64,000 bases of DNA from DATLFA01 sp035525225 (GTDB lineage: Bacteria; Actinomycetota; Acidimicrobiia; Acidimicrobiales; WLNW01), in NCBI GenBank assembly GCA_035525225.1, contig DATLFA010000045.1:62001-126000 (forward strand). The letters run 5' to 3'. Positions 16,428 to 23,629 of this stretch are shown here, in pieces (within the stretch, counting starts at the first letter, position 1; each line of letters starts with the position of its first letter). Position numbers and translations under genes: made by a program. Below the pieces are notes generated by a model, which was not told the DNA's origin, made no database searches, and was given only the letters and a program-made list of their open reading frames with translations.

Positions 16428-17174
16428 TCAGCCGGCGAATGCCGCCGCGCACGCGGTGCCGGTCAACCACGCGGGCTGTGGCTCGTAGCCATAGACGTCC
16501 ATCGCGGCTCCCCACGCGGATGCCGCGGTGATCCAGGTGCGGATCTCGCGCGCCGAGGCGCGCCCGTCGATGATGAACCGACGCAGCTCGGGGTCGACTG
16601 CGAGGTGGTCGGGATCGGTGGGTGGGAGCCAATGCGAAAGCCCGCCCGAACCCACGATCAGCACGCGGTGCCCGTCGCTCTCGCGCACCGCCGTGCCGAT
16701 CGCGCGACCGAGCGCCGCGCAGCGACGCAGCGATGGCTTCGCGGGGCCGGTGCAGGCAACCATGATGGGCACGAGCGGCAGGTCGAGTTGCGGGGCGAAG
16801 AGTGCGTACGGCTGTGTGATGCCGTGGTCGACGCCCATGTGCAAAGACAGCGCGGGATCGAATCCCAGTGCCATCAATGAACCATGCATCGACCGGGCCA
16901 GGCCCGACGCCGCAGGCAGATCGTCACGGGGCGTGCGGTAGTCGCCGAAAGAACTGATCTGATCCGTGCCGATACAGAACGCCGGCATCACGTCGTAGAA
17001 GAAGTTGCGGAAGTGGTCCGGCCCGATCACCACGATGGCGGTGGGCTCCGTCGCCTGCACCGAGTCTCGAGCCCGCGCAACGGCGGTGAGAAACGCACCG
17101 TCGTTCACGGCGAACTCGCGACTGTCCCAGAACGGCGAGTGGGACATCGCCACGACTCCGACGATCGCGCTCAC
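16428..17174 (-). CDS. Class III extradiol ring-cleavage dioxygenase, LigB/MhpB-like
   Basis: The 248-residue protein is a LigB-fold catechol dioxygenase. The iron ligands are expected in MSHSPFWD (residues 10-17) and GPDHFRNFFYD (near 51). MGVDHGITQPY and VGSGGLSHW supply the usual active-site histidines. MhpB-type enzymes open catechol rings next to the hydroxyls using Fe(II) and O2. The GTG start has TACTGT six bases upstream, indicating a leaderless mRNA. It lies convergent with the hydrolase and CMD genes, which could process the cleaved product. Confidence 0.85.
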   Translation of the reverse strand: MSAIVGVVAMSHSPFWDSREFAVNDGAFLTAVARARDSVQATEPTAIVVIGPDHFRNFFYDVMPAFCIGTDQISSFGDYRTPRDDLPAASGLARSMHGSLMALGFDPALSLHMGVDHGITQPYALFAPQLDLPLVPIMVACTGPAKPSLRRCAALGRAIGTAVRESDGHRVLIVGSGGLSHWLPPTDPDHLAVDPELRRFIIDGRASAREIRTWITAASAWGAAMDVYGYEPQPAWLTGTACAAAFAG

Positions 17175-17217
17175 GGCGCGACAGTATCCGCGGATAGCTG
17201 CGCTCTATGCGCAACCG

Positions 17218-17409
17218 CTATTGCTGGAGGTCGACCGGCAACTCTCCACGCCGCGAGGGAATGTCGTTCGTGCGATTGCCGGTGCGGTCGAGTGTCACCT
17301 TGCCACGATTGACGGTGGCGAAGAGCGCGTTGCGCAGCGGTTCGCGGAACTTGGTGGCCAGTGCGGTTGCAATTGCAGTGAGTAAGAAGATACGCCAGAT
17401 CCTGAGCAT
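17218..17409 (-). CDS. Small possible membrane protein
   Basis: A 63-residue reading frame begins with one hydrophobic stretch (IWRIFLLTAIATALATKF), followed by a basic and polar tail. It follows the RsbW-like kinase gene by 43 bases on the same strand and ends 43 bases before the dioxygenase start. No family was recognised, no clear ribosome binding site is visible, and it could be a chance frame. Confidence 0.35.
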   Translation of the reverse strand: MLRIWRIFLLTAIATALATKFREPLRNALFATVNRGKVTLDRTGNRTNDIPSRRGELPVDLQQ

Positions 17410-17452
17410 GCCCGCCAGTACCCGGGAGGATGGCTCGTCAAACAACCGGGCG

Positions 17453-18178
17453 TCAGCGGGCGGAGGTCAGTTCGGCCCACACGGTCTTCACGGTCGATGC
17501 CGCGGTCACGCCCCACCATGTGGCACTGGCACTGACGATGCGCAGCCCCCGCCCGGCATGGGTGCCTTGGCCGGGCCGGCGTAAGACCGGCAGGCTGTTG
17601 GTCGCCGTGTCGCTCACTGCGATGTACAGGCTGCCGGCCGCGCACGCGAGGTCGACGCTGACCGCGACGCTCGAGCTGTACTCGATCGAGTTGGTGACGA
17701 GCTCGCTGACGATGAGCACGGTGTCGTCGATGCGATCTTCGTGATGCCACTCGCGCATGGCGGACTGCGCGAATCGTCGCGCTGCCGCGGGGCTCGCCGA
17801 GGAGGGCGCGAACTCTGCGGTGGTGCGGTGGCTCGACCATGCCCACGGGTCGGCGGTCTCGTCGATGAAGGCGCCCGCCGTGCGGGCAAACCATCGCTGC
17901 GCCATGTCGAGACCGAGCCCGGGAATCGACAGGGGCGGCGCGAACGCGAGCGACATGACCGCGTCGCGATTCTGGCCCCGCACGACCGACGCGAGACGGC
18001 CGAGGCTCCATGCCCGCGTGATGTTCAGGGCAAAGACTGCTCGCAGATCGACACCGAAGGAGGACAGCAACGGGCGATTGATGGCGGTGGTGGTACGCAG
18101 TCGGATCGGATACTCGGCTGCGGCAGCCTCGAAGTGCGGAAGGACCTCGGTCGGCGCCGACAAGAGGATCGCATTCAC
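17453..18178 (-). CDS. RsbW-type ATP-binding (HATPase_c_2) regulator with N-terminal extension
   Basis: The 241-residue protein has a C-terminal GHKL kinase domain with the N box ELVTNSIEYSS near residue 160 and the G box GQGTHAGRGLRIVSA near 205. An N-terminal region of about 115 residues has no recognised domain; it contains DPWAWSSHRTTAEF at its junction with the kinase part. Unlike the other RsbW-like protein in this operon, it keeps the Asn of the N box, so it may be the active serine kinase that phosphorylates the STAS protein. Its ATG overlaps the sigma factor stop (ATGA). Confidence 0.8.
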   Translation of the reverse strand: MNAILLSAPTEVLPHFEAAAAEYPIRLRTTTAINRPLLSSFGVDLRAVFALNITRAWSLGRLASVVRGQNRDAVMSLAFAPPLSIPGLGLDMAQRWFARTAGAFIDETADPWAWSSHRTTAEFAPSSASPAAARRFAQSAMREWHHEDRIDDTVLIVSELVTNSIEYSSSVAVSVDLACAAGSLYIAVSDTATNSLPVLRRPGQGTHAGRGLRIVSASATWWGVTAASTVKTVWAELTSAR

Positions 18179-18954
18179 GAGGCGCCGTCCTCTGGCCCTT
18201 CGAGCTGCTCCGACAGCAGCGTCAGTGCCTTGCGCAGCAAACGGGAGACATGCATCTGGCTGACACCGACACGCGCCGCGATCTCCGACTGACTCAGATC
18301 CTCGAAGAAGCGAAGCTCGATGATCCTGCGCTCACGTTCGGGCAACGTCTCCAGCAGCTTCCCCACGGTCATCTTGTTGAGCGCTGCGGAGAAGTTGCGG
18401 TCGTGGACACCCATCTGATCGGCGACGGTGGGGGTGCCGTCGTCGAAGGTGGCGTTCAGTGAGGCCGGACGGTACGCCCGCCGGGCGTCGATGGCCTCGA
18501 GCACATGATCGACGCTGCGGCCGACACGAGTTGCGACTTCCGAAGGTGTCGGCGCGCGGTGGAGTTCGCCGTAGAGCTCGTCGGTGGCCTCGTTGATGCG
18601 GGGGATGAGGTCCTTCGCCGATCGGACGACGTGCGTGCCCCAGGTGCGGTCGCGGAAGTGACGCTTGATCTCACCGAGAATGGTGGGAACCGCGAAGCTG
18701 ACGAAAGGTGACCCGCGATCGGGGTCGAAGCGTTCGACGGCTCTGATGAGCGCATAGTGCGCGATCTGAATGAGGTCTTCGGTCGCCTCACCGCGTCGAG
18801 CAAAGCGCTGCGCGAGCGCGTTGGCGAGGCTGGCGTACGAGACCACGATCTCGTTGCGCAGCTCGTTGGTAGGATTGTCGCGATATGCCCGAAAGCGGGA
18901 GAGTTCGACTTCGTCGACCTCGTTCCCGCGACCCGCTAGTTCACCGTGAGACAC
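18175..18954 (-). CDS. RNA polymerase sigma factor, SigF/SigB (group 3) family
   Basis: The 259-residue protein has the sigma-70 regions in order. Region 2 is at about residues 40-105 (SLANALAQRFARRG, EDLIQIAHYALIRAVERFDP, FVSFAVPTILGEIKRHFRD), region 3 is near 125-170, and region 4 has an HTH at about 205-250 (LPERERRIIELRFFEDLSQSE). This matches the stress sigma factors SigB of Bacillus and SigF of actinobacteria. The GTG start overlaps the upstream anti-sigma gene by 19 bases. Four matching promoters nearby suggest its targets include its own operon and oxidative-stress genes. Confidence 0.92.
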   Translation of the reverse strand: MSHGELAGRGNEVDEVELSRFRAYRDNPTNELRNEIVVSYASLANALAQRFARRGEATEDLIQIAHYALIRAVERFDPDRGSPFVSFAVPTILGEIKRHFRDRTWGTHVVRSAKDLIPRINEATDELYGELHRAPTPSEVATRVGRSVDHVLEAIDARRAYRPASLNATFDDGTPTVADQMGVHDRNFSAALNKMTVGKLLETLPERERRIIELRFFEDLSQSEIAARVGVSQMHVSRLLRKALTLLSEQLEGPEDGAS

Positions 18955-19316
18955 TGCTTGCTCATCCGCGCAATTAGTCGCTCAGCGGCCTGTTCGAGCT
19001 CATGTTGATCGACGGCCGCTCGAAGAATGTGGGAAGAGATGTTGTCGATCACGTACGTACCGTTTGCGGCAGTCGTGGGTACGTCGGCCTCCATGTGAAT
19101 CTGGTGACCATCGATACGGAAAGTCACGGTGACAGTGCTGGTGCGGTCAGCCGCTGCTTCGACGAGAGCCGAACACAATTCGTCGACGGCGATACGGAGA
19201 TCCTCGATGTCGTCGAGGGTGAAGTTTCCCTGCGCCGCCAAGCCGCTCGCGACCAGTCGGGCGAGGCGAATGTATTCGAACGATGCAGGAAACTTGAGCG
19301 TGACTTCGTCAGGCAT
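18936..19316 (-). CDS. Anti-sigma factor, RsbW/UsfX type
   Basis: The 126-residue protein is a single GHKL-fold domain with the segment DIEDLRIAVDELCSALVEAA near residue 45. The N box has lost its Asn, and no G-rich ATP lid is visible. This is common for actinobacterial UsfX-type anti-SigF proteins, which bind the sigma factor but may not be robust kinases. ATG 19316 follows the STAS stop by one base, and the 3' end overlaps the sigma gene. The order STAS, RsbW, sigma matches the classical partner-switching operon. Confidence 0.85.
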   Translation of the reverse strand: MPDEVTLKFPASFEYIRLARLVASGLAAQGNFTLDDIEDLRIAVDELCSALVEAAADRTSTVTVTFRIDGHQIHMEADVPTTAANGTYVIDNISSHILRAAVDQHELEQAAERLIARMSKQCLTVN

Positions 19317-19317
19317 C

Positions 19318-19638
19318 TCAGACCACCGGGAATTGTTCGGTGAGCCCCGTGATCTCGAGTAGCCGTAACGTGCCCGCTTGTGGGTCACGCAGGACAACCG
19401 CTTGAGGGTGGTCGCCGAGGCGTTTACGCGCACGAATGAGCGAGCGCAACCCGCTCGAGTCGATGAACGTCAGCCCGCCGATGTCCATCACCAGACTTGT
19501 CACTCCACTGGCGAGTAGCTGATCGACGACGTCGTCGAGCTTGTTCGCGGCATGCGCATCGAGCTCTCCTCCGACGAGGATCGTGCCCGGCTCCGCGTCG
19601 GAGGAACGTATGACGAAGCCGTCGTCGTCGATGGACAT
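19318..19638 (-). CDS. STAS-domain anti-anti-sigma factor (RsbV-like)
   Basis: The 106-residue protein is one STAS domain: GTILVGGELDAHAANKLDDV, then LVMDIGGLTFIDSSGLRSLI with the conserved DSSGL whose first Ser is the usual phosphorylation site, and a C-terminal helix. In partner switching the unphosphorylated form releases the sigma factor from its anti-sigma. ATG 19638 has AGGGAGGGG upstream. It is the first gene of the operon; a GTTT-N16-GGGTAC promoter about 80 bases upstream implies autoregulation. The leader carries a perfect 22-bp duplication. Confidence 0.88.
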   Translation of the reverse strand: MSIDDDGFVIRSSDAEPGTILVGGELDAHAANKLDDVVDQLLASGVTSLVMDIGGLTFIDSSGLRSLIRARKRLGDHPQAVVLRDPQAGTLRLLEITGLTEQFPVV

Positions 19639-19652
19639 GGATACCCCTCCCT

Positions 19653-19696
19653 GAGTTCCGTGGGTGCGCGCAAAGAGTTCCGTGGGTGCGCGCAAA
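19653..19696. repeat. Perfect 22-bp tandem duplication in the SigF operon leader
   Basis: The 22 bases at 19653-19674 (starting GAGTTCCGTGGG, ending GCGCGCAAA) are repeated exactly at 19675-19696. The pair lies between the predicted SigF-type promoter and the ribosome binding site of the STAS gene, so it would be transcribed in the 5' leader. Confidence 0.85.
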
Positions 19697-19718
19697 CCTA
19701 ACAAGGTTGCGGTGGGCC

Positions 19719-19744
19719 GTACCCGGGGTCAGGGATGACGAAAC
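19719..19744 (-). promoter_or_regulatory. SigF/SigB-type promoter of the STAS-RsbW-SigF operon
   Basis: On the minus strand GTTT (19741-19744) is followed after 16 bases by GGGTAC (19719-19724). SigB/SigF promoters have GTTT near -35 and GGGTA near -10 with 14-16 bases between. It is placed to drive the operon that encodes the sigma factor itself, with a leader of about 75 bases. Confidence 0.65.
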
Positions 19745-19771
19745 ATCGATTCGGCTTCGGGTCCTCCCGGA

Positions 19772-20392
19772 TCAGGCGGCTGCCGAGGTGCGCGGCGACA
19801 GTTGCTCGAACCGTCGTTCGGCCCCGGACCAGTCGGCCACCTTCCAGAACGCCTCGAGCCAGGCTTGCTTGTCGTTGAAGTGATCCAGGTAGTAGGCGTG
19901 CTCCCAGCCGTCGATGACGAGGAGCGGCGACGAACCCTGGCCGACGTTCGTCTGATGGTCGTAGATCTGCTGCACGATCAAGCGTCCGGCAACCGGCTCC
20001 CATGTGAGCGCGCCCCAGCCGGACCCCTGCAGCGAGGTGGTCACCGCGGTCAGCTGCGCGACGAGCTGATCGAGCGAGCCGAAGTCGTCGGCGATGCGAT
20101 TGCCGAGCCGGCCTTCCGGCAGCCCGCCGCCATCGGGTGCGAGGCATTGCCAGAAGAGCGAGTGCAACACGTGCCCGCTCAAGTTGAAGGCGAGATTCTT
20201 CTCGAGTTGCCCGATGTGGGAGAAGTCGGTGGCCGACCGGGCGTCAGCGATCTTTTCGAGCGCCTCATTGGCGCCCTTCACGTAGGCCGCATGGTGCTTG
20301 TCGTGGTGCAGCTCCATGACCTGCGCGGAGATCGTCGGTTCGAGCGCGTCGTAGTCGTACGGGAGATCGGGAAGGGTATAGGCGTCGGTCAT
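19772..20392 (-). CDS. Superoxide dismutase, Fe/Mn family
   Basis: The 206-residue protein has the two-domain Fe/Mn SOD layout. It has a first metal His in VMELHHDKHHAAYVKGAN (residues 22-39), the second in the helix HVLHSLFWQCL, and the DGWEHAYYLD signature near residue 165 giving the Asp and His ligands. It converts superoxide to oxygen and peroxide in the cytoplasm. The metal cannot be told with certainty. ATG 20392 matches the family start (YTLPDLPYDYDALEP). A GTTT-N15-GGGTAT promoter lies upstream, suggesting SigF control. Confidence 0.93.
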   Translation of the reverse strand: MTDAYTLPDLPYDYDALEPTISAQVMELHHDKHHAAYVKGANEALEKIADARSATDFSHIGQLEKNLAFNLSGHVLHSLFWQCLAPDGGGLPEGRLGNRIADDFGSLDQLVAQLTAVTTSLQGSGWGALTWEPVAGRLIVQQIYDHQTNVGQGSSPLLVIDGWEHAYYLDHFNDKQAWLEAFWKVADWSGAERRFEQLSPRTSAAA

Positions 20393-20422
20393 TGAGCCTC
20401 CGAAAGCAAGGTGTTCCTCCCC

Positions 20423-20447
20423 ATACCCCGCTCGTGTGTCGACAAAC
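20423..20447 (-). promoter_or_regulatory. SigF/SigB-type promoter of the superoxide dismutase gene
   Basis: On the minus strand GTTT (20444-20447) and GGGTAT (20423-20428) are separated by 15 bases. The start site would fall about 20-25 bases before the ATG. It stands back to back with a plus-strand promoter of the same type 14 bases away. Confidence 0.68.
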
Positions 20448-20460
20448 GTGCGTGTTTGCC

Positions 20461-20485
20461 GTTTGGCGCGCCCCACGCCGGGTAC
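20461..20485 (+). promoter_or_regulatory. SigF/SigB-type promoter of the small stress-protein gene
   Basis: GTTT at 20461-20464 is followed after 15 bases by GGGTAC at 20480-20485. The downstream gene starts at 20535. The pair of divergent promoters would give coordinate control of the superoxide dismutase and the small protein. Confidence 0.62.
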
Positions 20486-20534
20486 TGGCACATCCGGCCC
20501 TCAGCGGGCCGAATCCGAGGCCGGAGACGAAAAC

Positions 20535-20756
20535 ATGGCAACACCGGAACAAGAAGCAAGCAGCGCGGTATCCGAGGCCACCCGTGATGCCGACCGGCGC
20601 GACAGCGCCAAGCAGGGTCGAGCCGATCGCATGCCGACCAAAGAAGAAGAACGCGAGGCCGACAAGCTGGGCGAGGTCGATGACGAGGTGGCCGCCAACT
20701 ACAAAGAGGCCATCGCGATCGGCGCCGACGTCAAGGGCGAGGGTCAGATCGACTGA
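20535..20756 (+). CDS. Small hydrophilic protein, probable general stress protein
   Basis: The 73-residue, highly charged protein is rich in Glu, Asp, Lys and Ala and has no hydrophobic core or Cys. It reads MATPEQEASS at the start and VKGEGQID at the end, with TKEEEREADK in the middle. The composition suggests an intrinsically disordered or helical stress protein. No named domain was recognised. ATG 20535 has GGAGACG upstream, a SigF-type promoter lies 50 bases before it, and a probable terminator follows the stop. Confidence 0.7.
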   Translation: MATPEQEASSAVSEATRDADRRDSAKQGRADRMPTKEEEREADKLGEVDDEVAANYKEAIAIGADVKGEGQID

Positions 20757-20758
20757 GC

Positions 20759-20786
20759 GCGGGGACGGGCGGTCGCCTCCGCTTTT
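20759..20786 (+). terminator. Probable Rho-independent terminator
   Basis: A GC-rich hairpin (20759-20764 pairing with 20777-20782, with one G-T pair and further pairing inside) is followed by TTTT at 20783-20786, immediately after the small stress-protein gene. The T run is short and overlaps the stop codon of the convergent universal stress gene, so it may act on the plus strand only. Confidence 0.5.
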
Positions 20787-21258
20787 ACGCCTTGGCGCCT
20801 GCAGTCGTCTGCCTCACGACGAGCACCGGGCACGGAGCGTGATGTACGCAGTAGTCACTCACTGAACCGTGCATGAAGCGACCGAACGCCCCTCGATCGT
20901 GGCTGCCGAGGATGATGAGTTCGATGCCGTGCTCGGCCGCAGTGGCGCAGATGCGTTCGCCCGGTGCCCCGTGTTCGACGACGAGGTCGGTCTTTTTCGT
21001 GTCGACCTCGGTCCCCAGTTCTTCCGCCGAGCGCTCGACCAGGTCCTCGGCTCGATCGTCGAGCGCGGCCAACGTCTCGGGGTCGAGCGCGACCGCACCG
21101 ATGCCGGCGCCGAAGGGATCGCCGGTGAACGGTACGAGTTCGGCGTAGGACGTCACATTGAGCACGACGACCTCGTCGCGTTCGGTGAGGAGACGCTCTG
21201 CGAACGCCAACGCTTCGCGGGAGGGTTTGTCGTCGTCGACCGCGATGAGAACCTTCAT
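20785..21258 (-). CDS. Universal stress protein (UspA family)
   Basis: The 157-residue protein has one Usp domain. The strand KVLIAVDDDKPSREAL is at the N-terminus, and the ATP-binding loop GSHDRGAFGRFMHGSVS is near residue 122, fitting G-2x-G-9x-G-S. It ends with the family CPVLVVR strand. ATP-binding Usp proteins act in stress and dormancy. ATG 21258 has GGAGG upstream (minus strand). A GGGTAT motif lies just upstream but without a matching GTTT, so SigF control is uncertain. Confidence 0.88.
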   Translation of the reverse strand: MKVLIAVDDDKPSREALAFAERLLTERDEVVVLNVTSYAELVPFTGDPFGAGIGAVALDPETLAALDDRAEDLVERSAEELGTEVDTKKTDLVVEHGAPGERICATAAEHGIELIILGSHDRGAFGRFMHGSVSDYCVHHAPCPVLVVRQTTAGAKA

Positions 21259-21316
21259 GATGACCTCCGTCACCGGCATACCCGGGGCGTATCCGGCGTA
21301 CTCGCTGCGCGTCAGA

Positions 21317-21342
21317 GTTTCGTCTCTGACCCTGTTGGGTAC
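21317..21342 (+). promoter_or_regulatory. SigF/SigB-type promoter of the LuxR-type regulator gene
   Basis: GTTT at 21317-21320 is followed after 16 bases by GGGTAC at 21337-21342, and the gene starts at 21387. It is the fourth such site within 1.7 kb of the sigma operon. Confidence 0.6.
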
Positions 21343-21386
21343 AAGTCGATGGTCCGCCCCCATCCTCCAGACCAAGAGGAGCAGGC

Positions 21387-22046
21387 ATGGTTTCCCCAAA
21401 AATTCGTGTTGCGATCGTCAACGACTACGAACTCGTGGTAGCTGGTGTGGCGGCACTGTTGGCCCCCTATCCCGGGATCGAAGTCGTGGACCTCGCCGCG
21501 AATCGCATTCCGCAAGCGCAGGCCGACATCGTGTTGTTCGATACCTACGGTCATCGAGATCTCGGCATGAGCCGGTTGCACGAACTCGTCGCCAGCGATG
21601 GCAACGCGGCCGTCGCGGTGTACACGTTCGAGTTCGAACCCGGGCTCATCGACCGGGCGCTCGCCGCTGGCGTTCGGGGATACATCGACAAACGAGACTC
21701 GGCGCAGCGTCTGGTCGATTCGCTCGAACGCATCGCGGCGGGCGAGGTGGCCGTCTCCTCCGGCGGCACCAAATTGCACCGCGCCGAAATCGAGTGGCCG
21801 GGCCGTGCCGTCGGTTTGAGTGCACGTGAGAGCGAGCTGTTGCCGTTGCTCGCGGAGGGCATGAAGAACAGCGAGATTGCCGCTTCGCTCTACCTCTCGG
21901 TGAATACGGTCAAGACGCACCTGAAGGATCTCTATCGCAAGCTCGGCGCGTCGAATCGAGCCCAGGCCGTCGCATCGGCCGCCGAGGCGGGGCTTTTGGC
22001 CCGTCGCCCCGTGCCCGTCAGCGCCGTCAGTGCTCGAGCTGGGTGA
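21387..22046 (+). CDS. Response regulator, receiver plus LuxR-type HTH
   Basis: The 219-residue protein has an N-terminal receiver domain (VAIVNDYELV with one of the two acidic residues changed to Asn, phospho-acceptor Asp in IVLFDTYG, Lys in GYIDKRD) and a C-terminal LuxR HTH (GLSARESELLPLLAEGMKNSE, then TVKTHLKDLYRKLGA). No partner kinase is adjacent; together with the altered acidic pocket this suggests non-classical activation. ATG 21387 has AGGAGCAGGC upstream, and a SigF-type promoter precedes it, which would make it a second-tier stress regulator. Confidence 0.86.
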   Translation: MVSPKIRVAIVNDYELVVAGVAALLAPYPGIEVVDLAANRIPQAQADIVLFDTYGHRDLGMSRLHELVASDGNAAVAVYTFEFEPGLIDRALAAGVRGYIDKRDSAQRLVDSLERIAAGEVAVSSGGTKLHRAEIEWPGRAVGLSARESELLPLLAEGMKNSEIAASLYLSVNTVKTHLKDLYRKLGASNRAQAVASAAEAGLLARRPVPVSAVSARAG

Positions 22047-22188
22047 TATTGCCCTCATACCCCCTGTCACCCGGTATGGGCGGAATCGGCCCTCATCGGT
22101 GGCATACTGACGCACGCGGTGGCGATGATCGCCCCGCAGTCGCTTGCAAACGCGCAAAAACGGCGCGTGGTTCATCGCTCGATCGCGT

Positions 22189-22211
22189 GTAGCCGAAGCA
22201 TCGACGGCTAC
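22189..22211 (+). promoter_or_regulatory. Hairpin in the 5' leader of the DEAD-box helicase gene
   Basis: GTAGCCG (22189-22195) and CGGCTAC (22205-22211) form a perfect 7-bp stem with a nine-base loop, ending about eight bases before the GAGAGGA ribosome binding site of the helicase gene. A smaller 5-bp hairpin with an A-rich loop lies at 22151-22167. A structured leader is common for RNA helicase genes; regulation is inferred. Confidence 0.45.
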
Positions 22212-22231
22212 GAATTTCGAGAGGAATACGA

Positions 22232-23611
22232 ATGTCAAGTCCTGCGCCAGCGCGCGCCGCGCGCCCGCATCACCGCCGCGGGCCATCCGATGTCGCCATC
22301 ACATCCGATGGCTCAGAGTTCGCGGCCCTGGGCGTGCCGCCAGAGCTGTGCCGCGCGCTCGCGGAGCGGTCGATCACGACGCCGTTCCCTATCCAGGTCG
22401 CATCGTTGCCCGATTCGCTCGCCGGCCGTGACGTGCTCGGTCGGGGACGCACCGGCAGCGGTAAGACCGTTGCCTTTGCCGTGCCCGTCGTCGCCGCCCT
22501 CGCCGCGTCGAACCGCAAGCGCGAGCCCCACCGCCCCCGGGCCATGGTGCTCGTCCCCACGCGCGAGCTGGCCAACCAGGTCGCGGCCGTGTTCCACCCG
22601 CTCGCCAACGCGATGGGCCTCCGCGTGACCACGATCTACGGTGGCGTGGGCCAACGCCCGCAGGAAACGGCGTTGCGCAATGGTGTCGACATCGTCATCG
22701 CCTGCCCCGGGCGTCTCGAGGATCTCATCGGTCAGCGTCACTGCGAACTCGATCGCGTCGAGGTGACGGTGCTCGACGAGGCCGACCATCTCGCAGATCT
22801 CGGCTTCTTGCCCACCGTGCGCAAGTTGCTCGATCGCACGCCTCAGAAGTGTCAGCGCCTGCTGTTTTCGGCGACGCTCGACAACGGTGTCGACCAGGTC
22901 GTCGCCCGGTACCTGCACAACCCGGTCACTCACGCGGTCGATCCGGTCGATGTACCTCAAGAAGAGACGACGCACCACGTGCTCACCGTGAACGAGGGCG
23001 AGAAGAACGCCGTCGTCATGGACTTGGCCGCCGGTCACGGTCCGACACTGTTGTTCACCCGCACCAAGCACGGAGCGAAGAAACTCGCCTTGCGCCTCAG
23101 CGCGTCGGGTATCTCGGCCGTCGAGTTGCACGGGAACCTGTCCCAGGCAGCGCGCGAGCGCAACCTCGCGGCGTTCTCCCGGGGCAGCGCCCGTGTGTTG
23201 GTTGCGACCGACATCGCTGCTCGTGGCATCCACGTCGACGGCATCGCGCTCGTCGTGCACGTCGATCCCCCCGCGGAGCCCAAGGCGTTTCTCCACCGCT
23301 CGGGTCGCACGGCGCGAGCCGGCGCCAGCGGCGTCGTGGTGACGCTCGCCAACGAGTCGCAGAGCCGCGACATGAAGAAGATGACGCGCAACGCGGGCAT
23401 CTCGCCGATCCTGACCCGTGTCGGGCCGGGCCACGCATTGCTGCACGACCTTGCCGGACCGACTGCGCCCCGTAGTGCGCACGTTCCGCAACCGCGCGCC
23501 ATAACCAGTGTCAATGAACGCCCCGCAGCACCCGGCGGCGCTCGCAAATCATCCGGACAGCAGAAAGGCCGTCGATCATGGCAAAGGAACGCACGCGGCG
23601 CGAACCGCTGA
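22232..23611 (+). CDS. DEAD-box ATP-dependent RNA helicase
   Basis: The 459-residue protein has all core motifs in order: the Q-motif region ITTPFPIQ near residue 48, Walker A GRTGSGKT near 73, motif Ia VPTRELANQ, DEAD in VLDEADHLADLGF, SAT in LLFSATLDN, LVATDIAARGIHV, and HRSGRTARAG near 375. A short Lys/Arg-rich tail ends the protein, likely for RNA binding. It unwinds RNA duplexes, often in cold adaptation or ribosome assembly. ATG 22232 follows GAGAGGA. The upstream leader of 185 bases contains hairpins. Confidence 0.93.
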   Translation: MSSPAPARAARPHHRRGPSDVAITSDGSEFAALGVPPELCRALAERSITTPFPIQVASLPDSLAGRDVLGRGRTGSGKTVAFAVPVVAALAASNRKREPHRPRAMVLVPTRELANQVAAVFHPLANAMGLRVTTIYGGVGQRPQETALRNGVDIVIACPGRLEDLIGQRHCELDRVEVTVLDEADHLADLGFLPTVRKLLDRTPQKCQRLLFSATLDNGVDQVVARYLHNPVTHAVDPVDVPQEETTHHVLTVNEGEKNAVVMDLAAGHGPTLLFTRTKHGAKKLALRLSASGISAVELHGNLSQAARERNLAAFSRGSARVLVATDIAARGIHVDGIALVVHVDPPAEPKAFLHRSGRTARAGASGVVVTLANESQSRDMKKMTRNAGISPILTRVGPGHALLHDLAGPTAPRSAHVPQPRAITSVNERPAAPGGARKSSGQQKGRRSWQRNARGANR

Positions 23612-23629
23612 ACCCAGAGCAGGCCTGAC

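Noticed and set aside
21278..21302. A SigF-type promoter for the universal stress protein gene
   Set aside because: GGGTAT is present on the minus strand, but the position for GTTT reads AGTA, so it was not counted with the four good sites.
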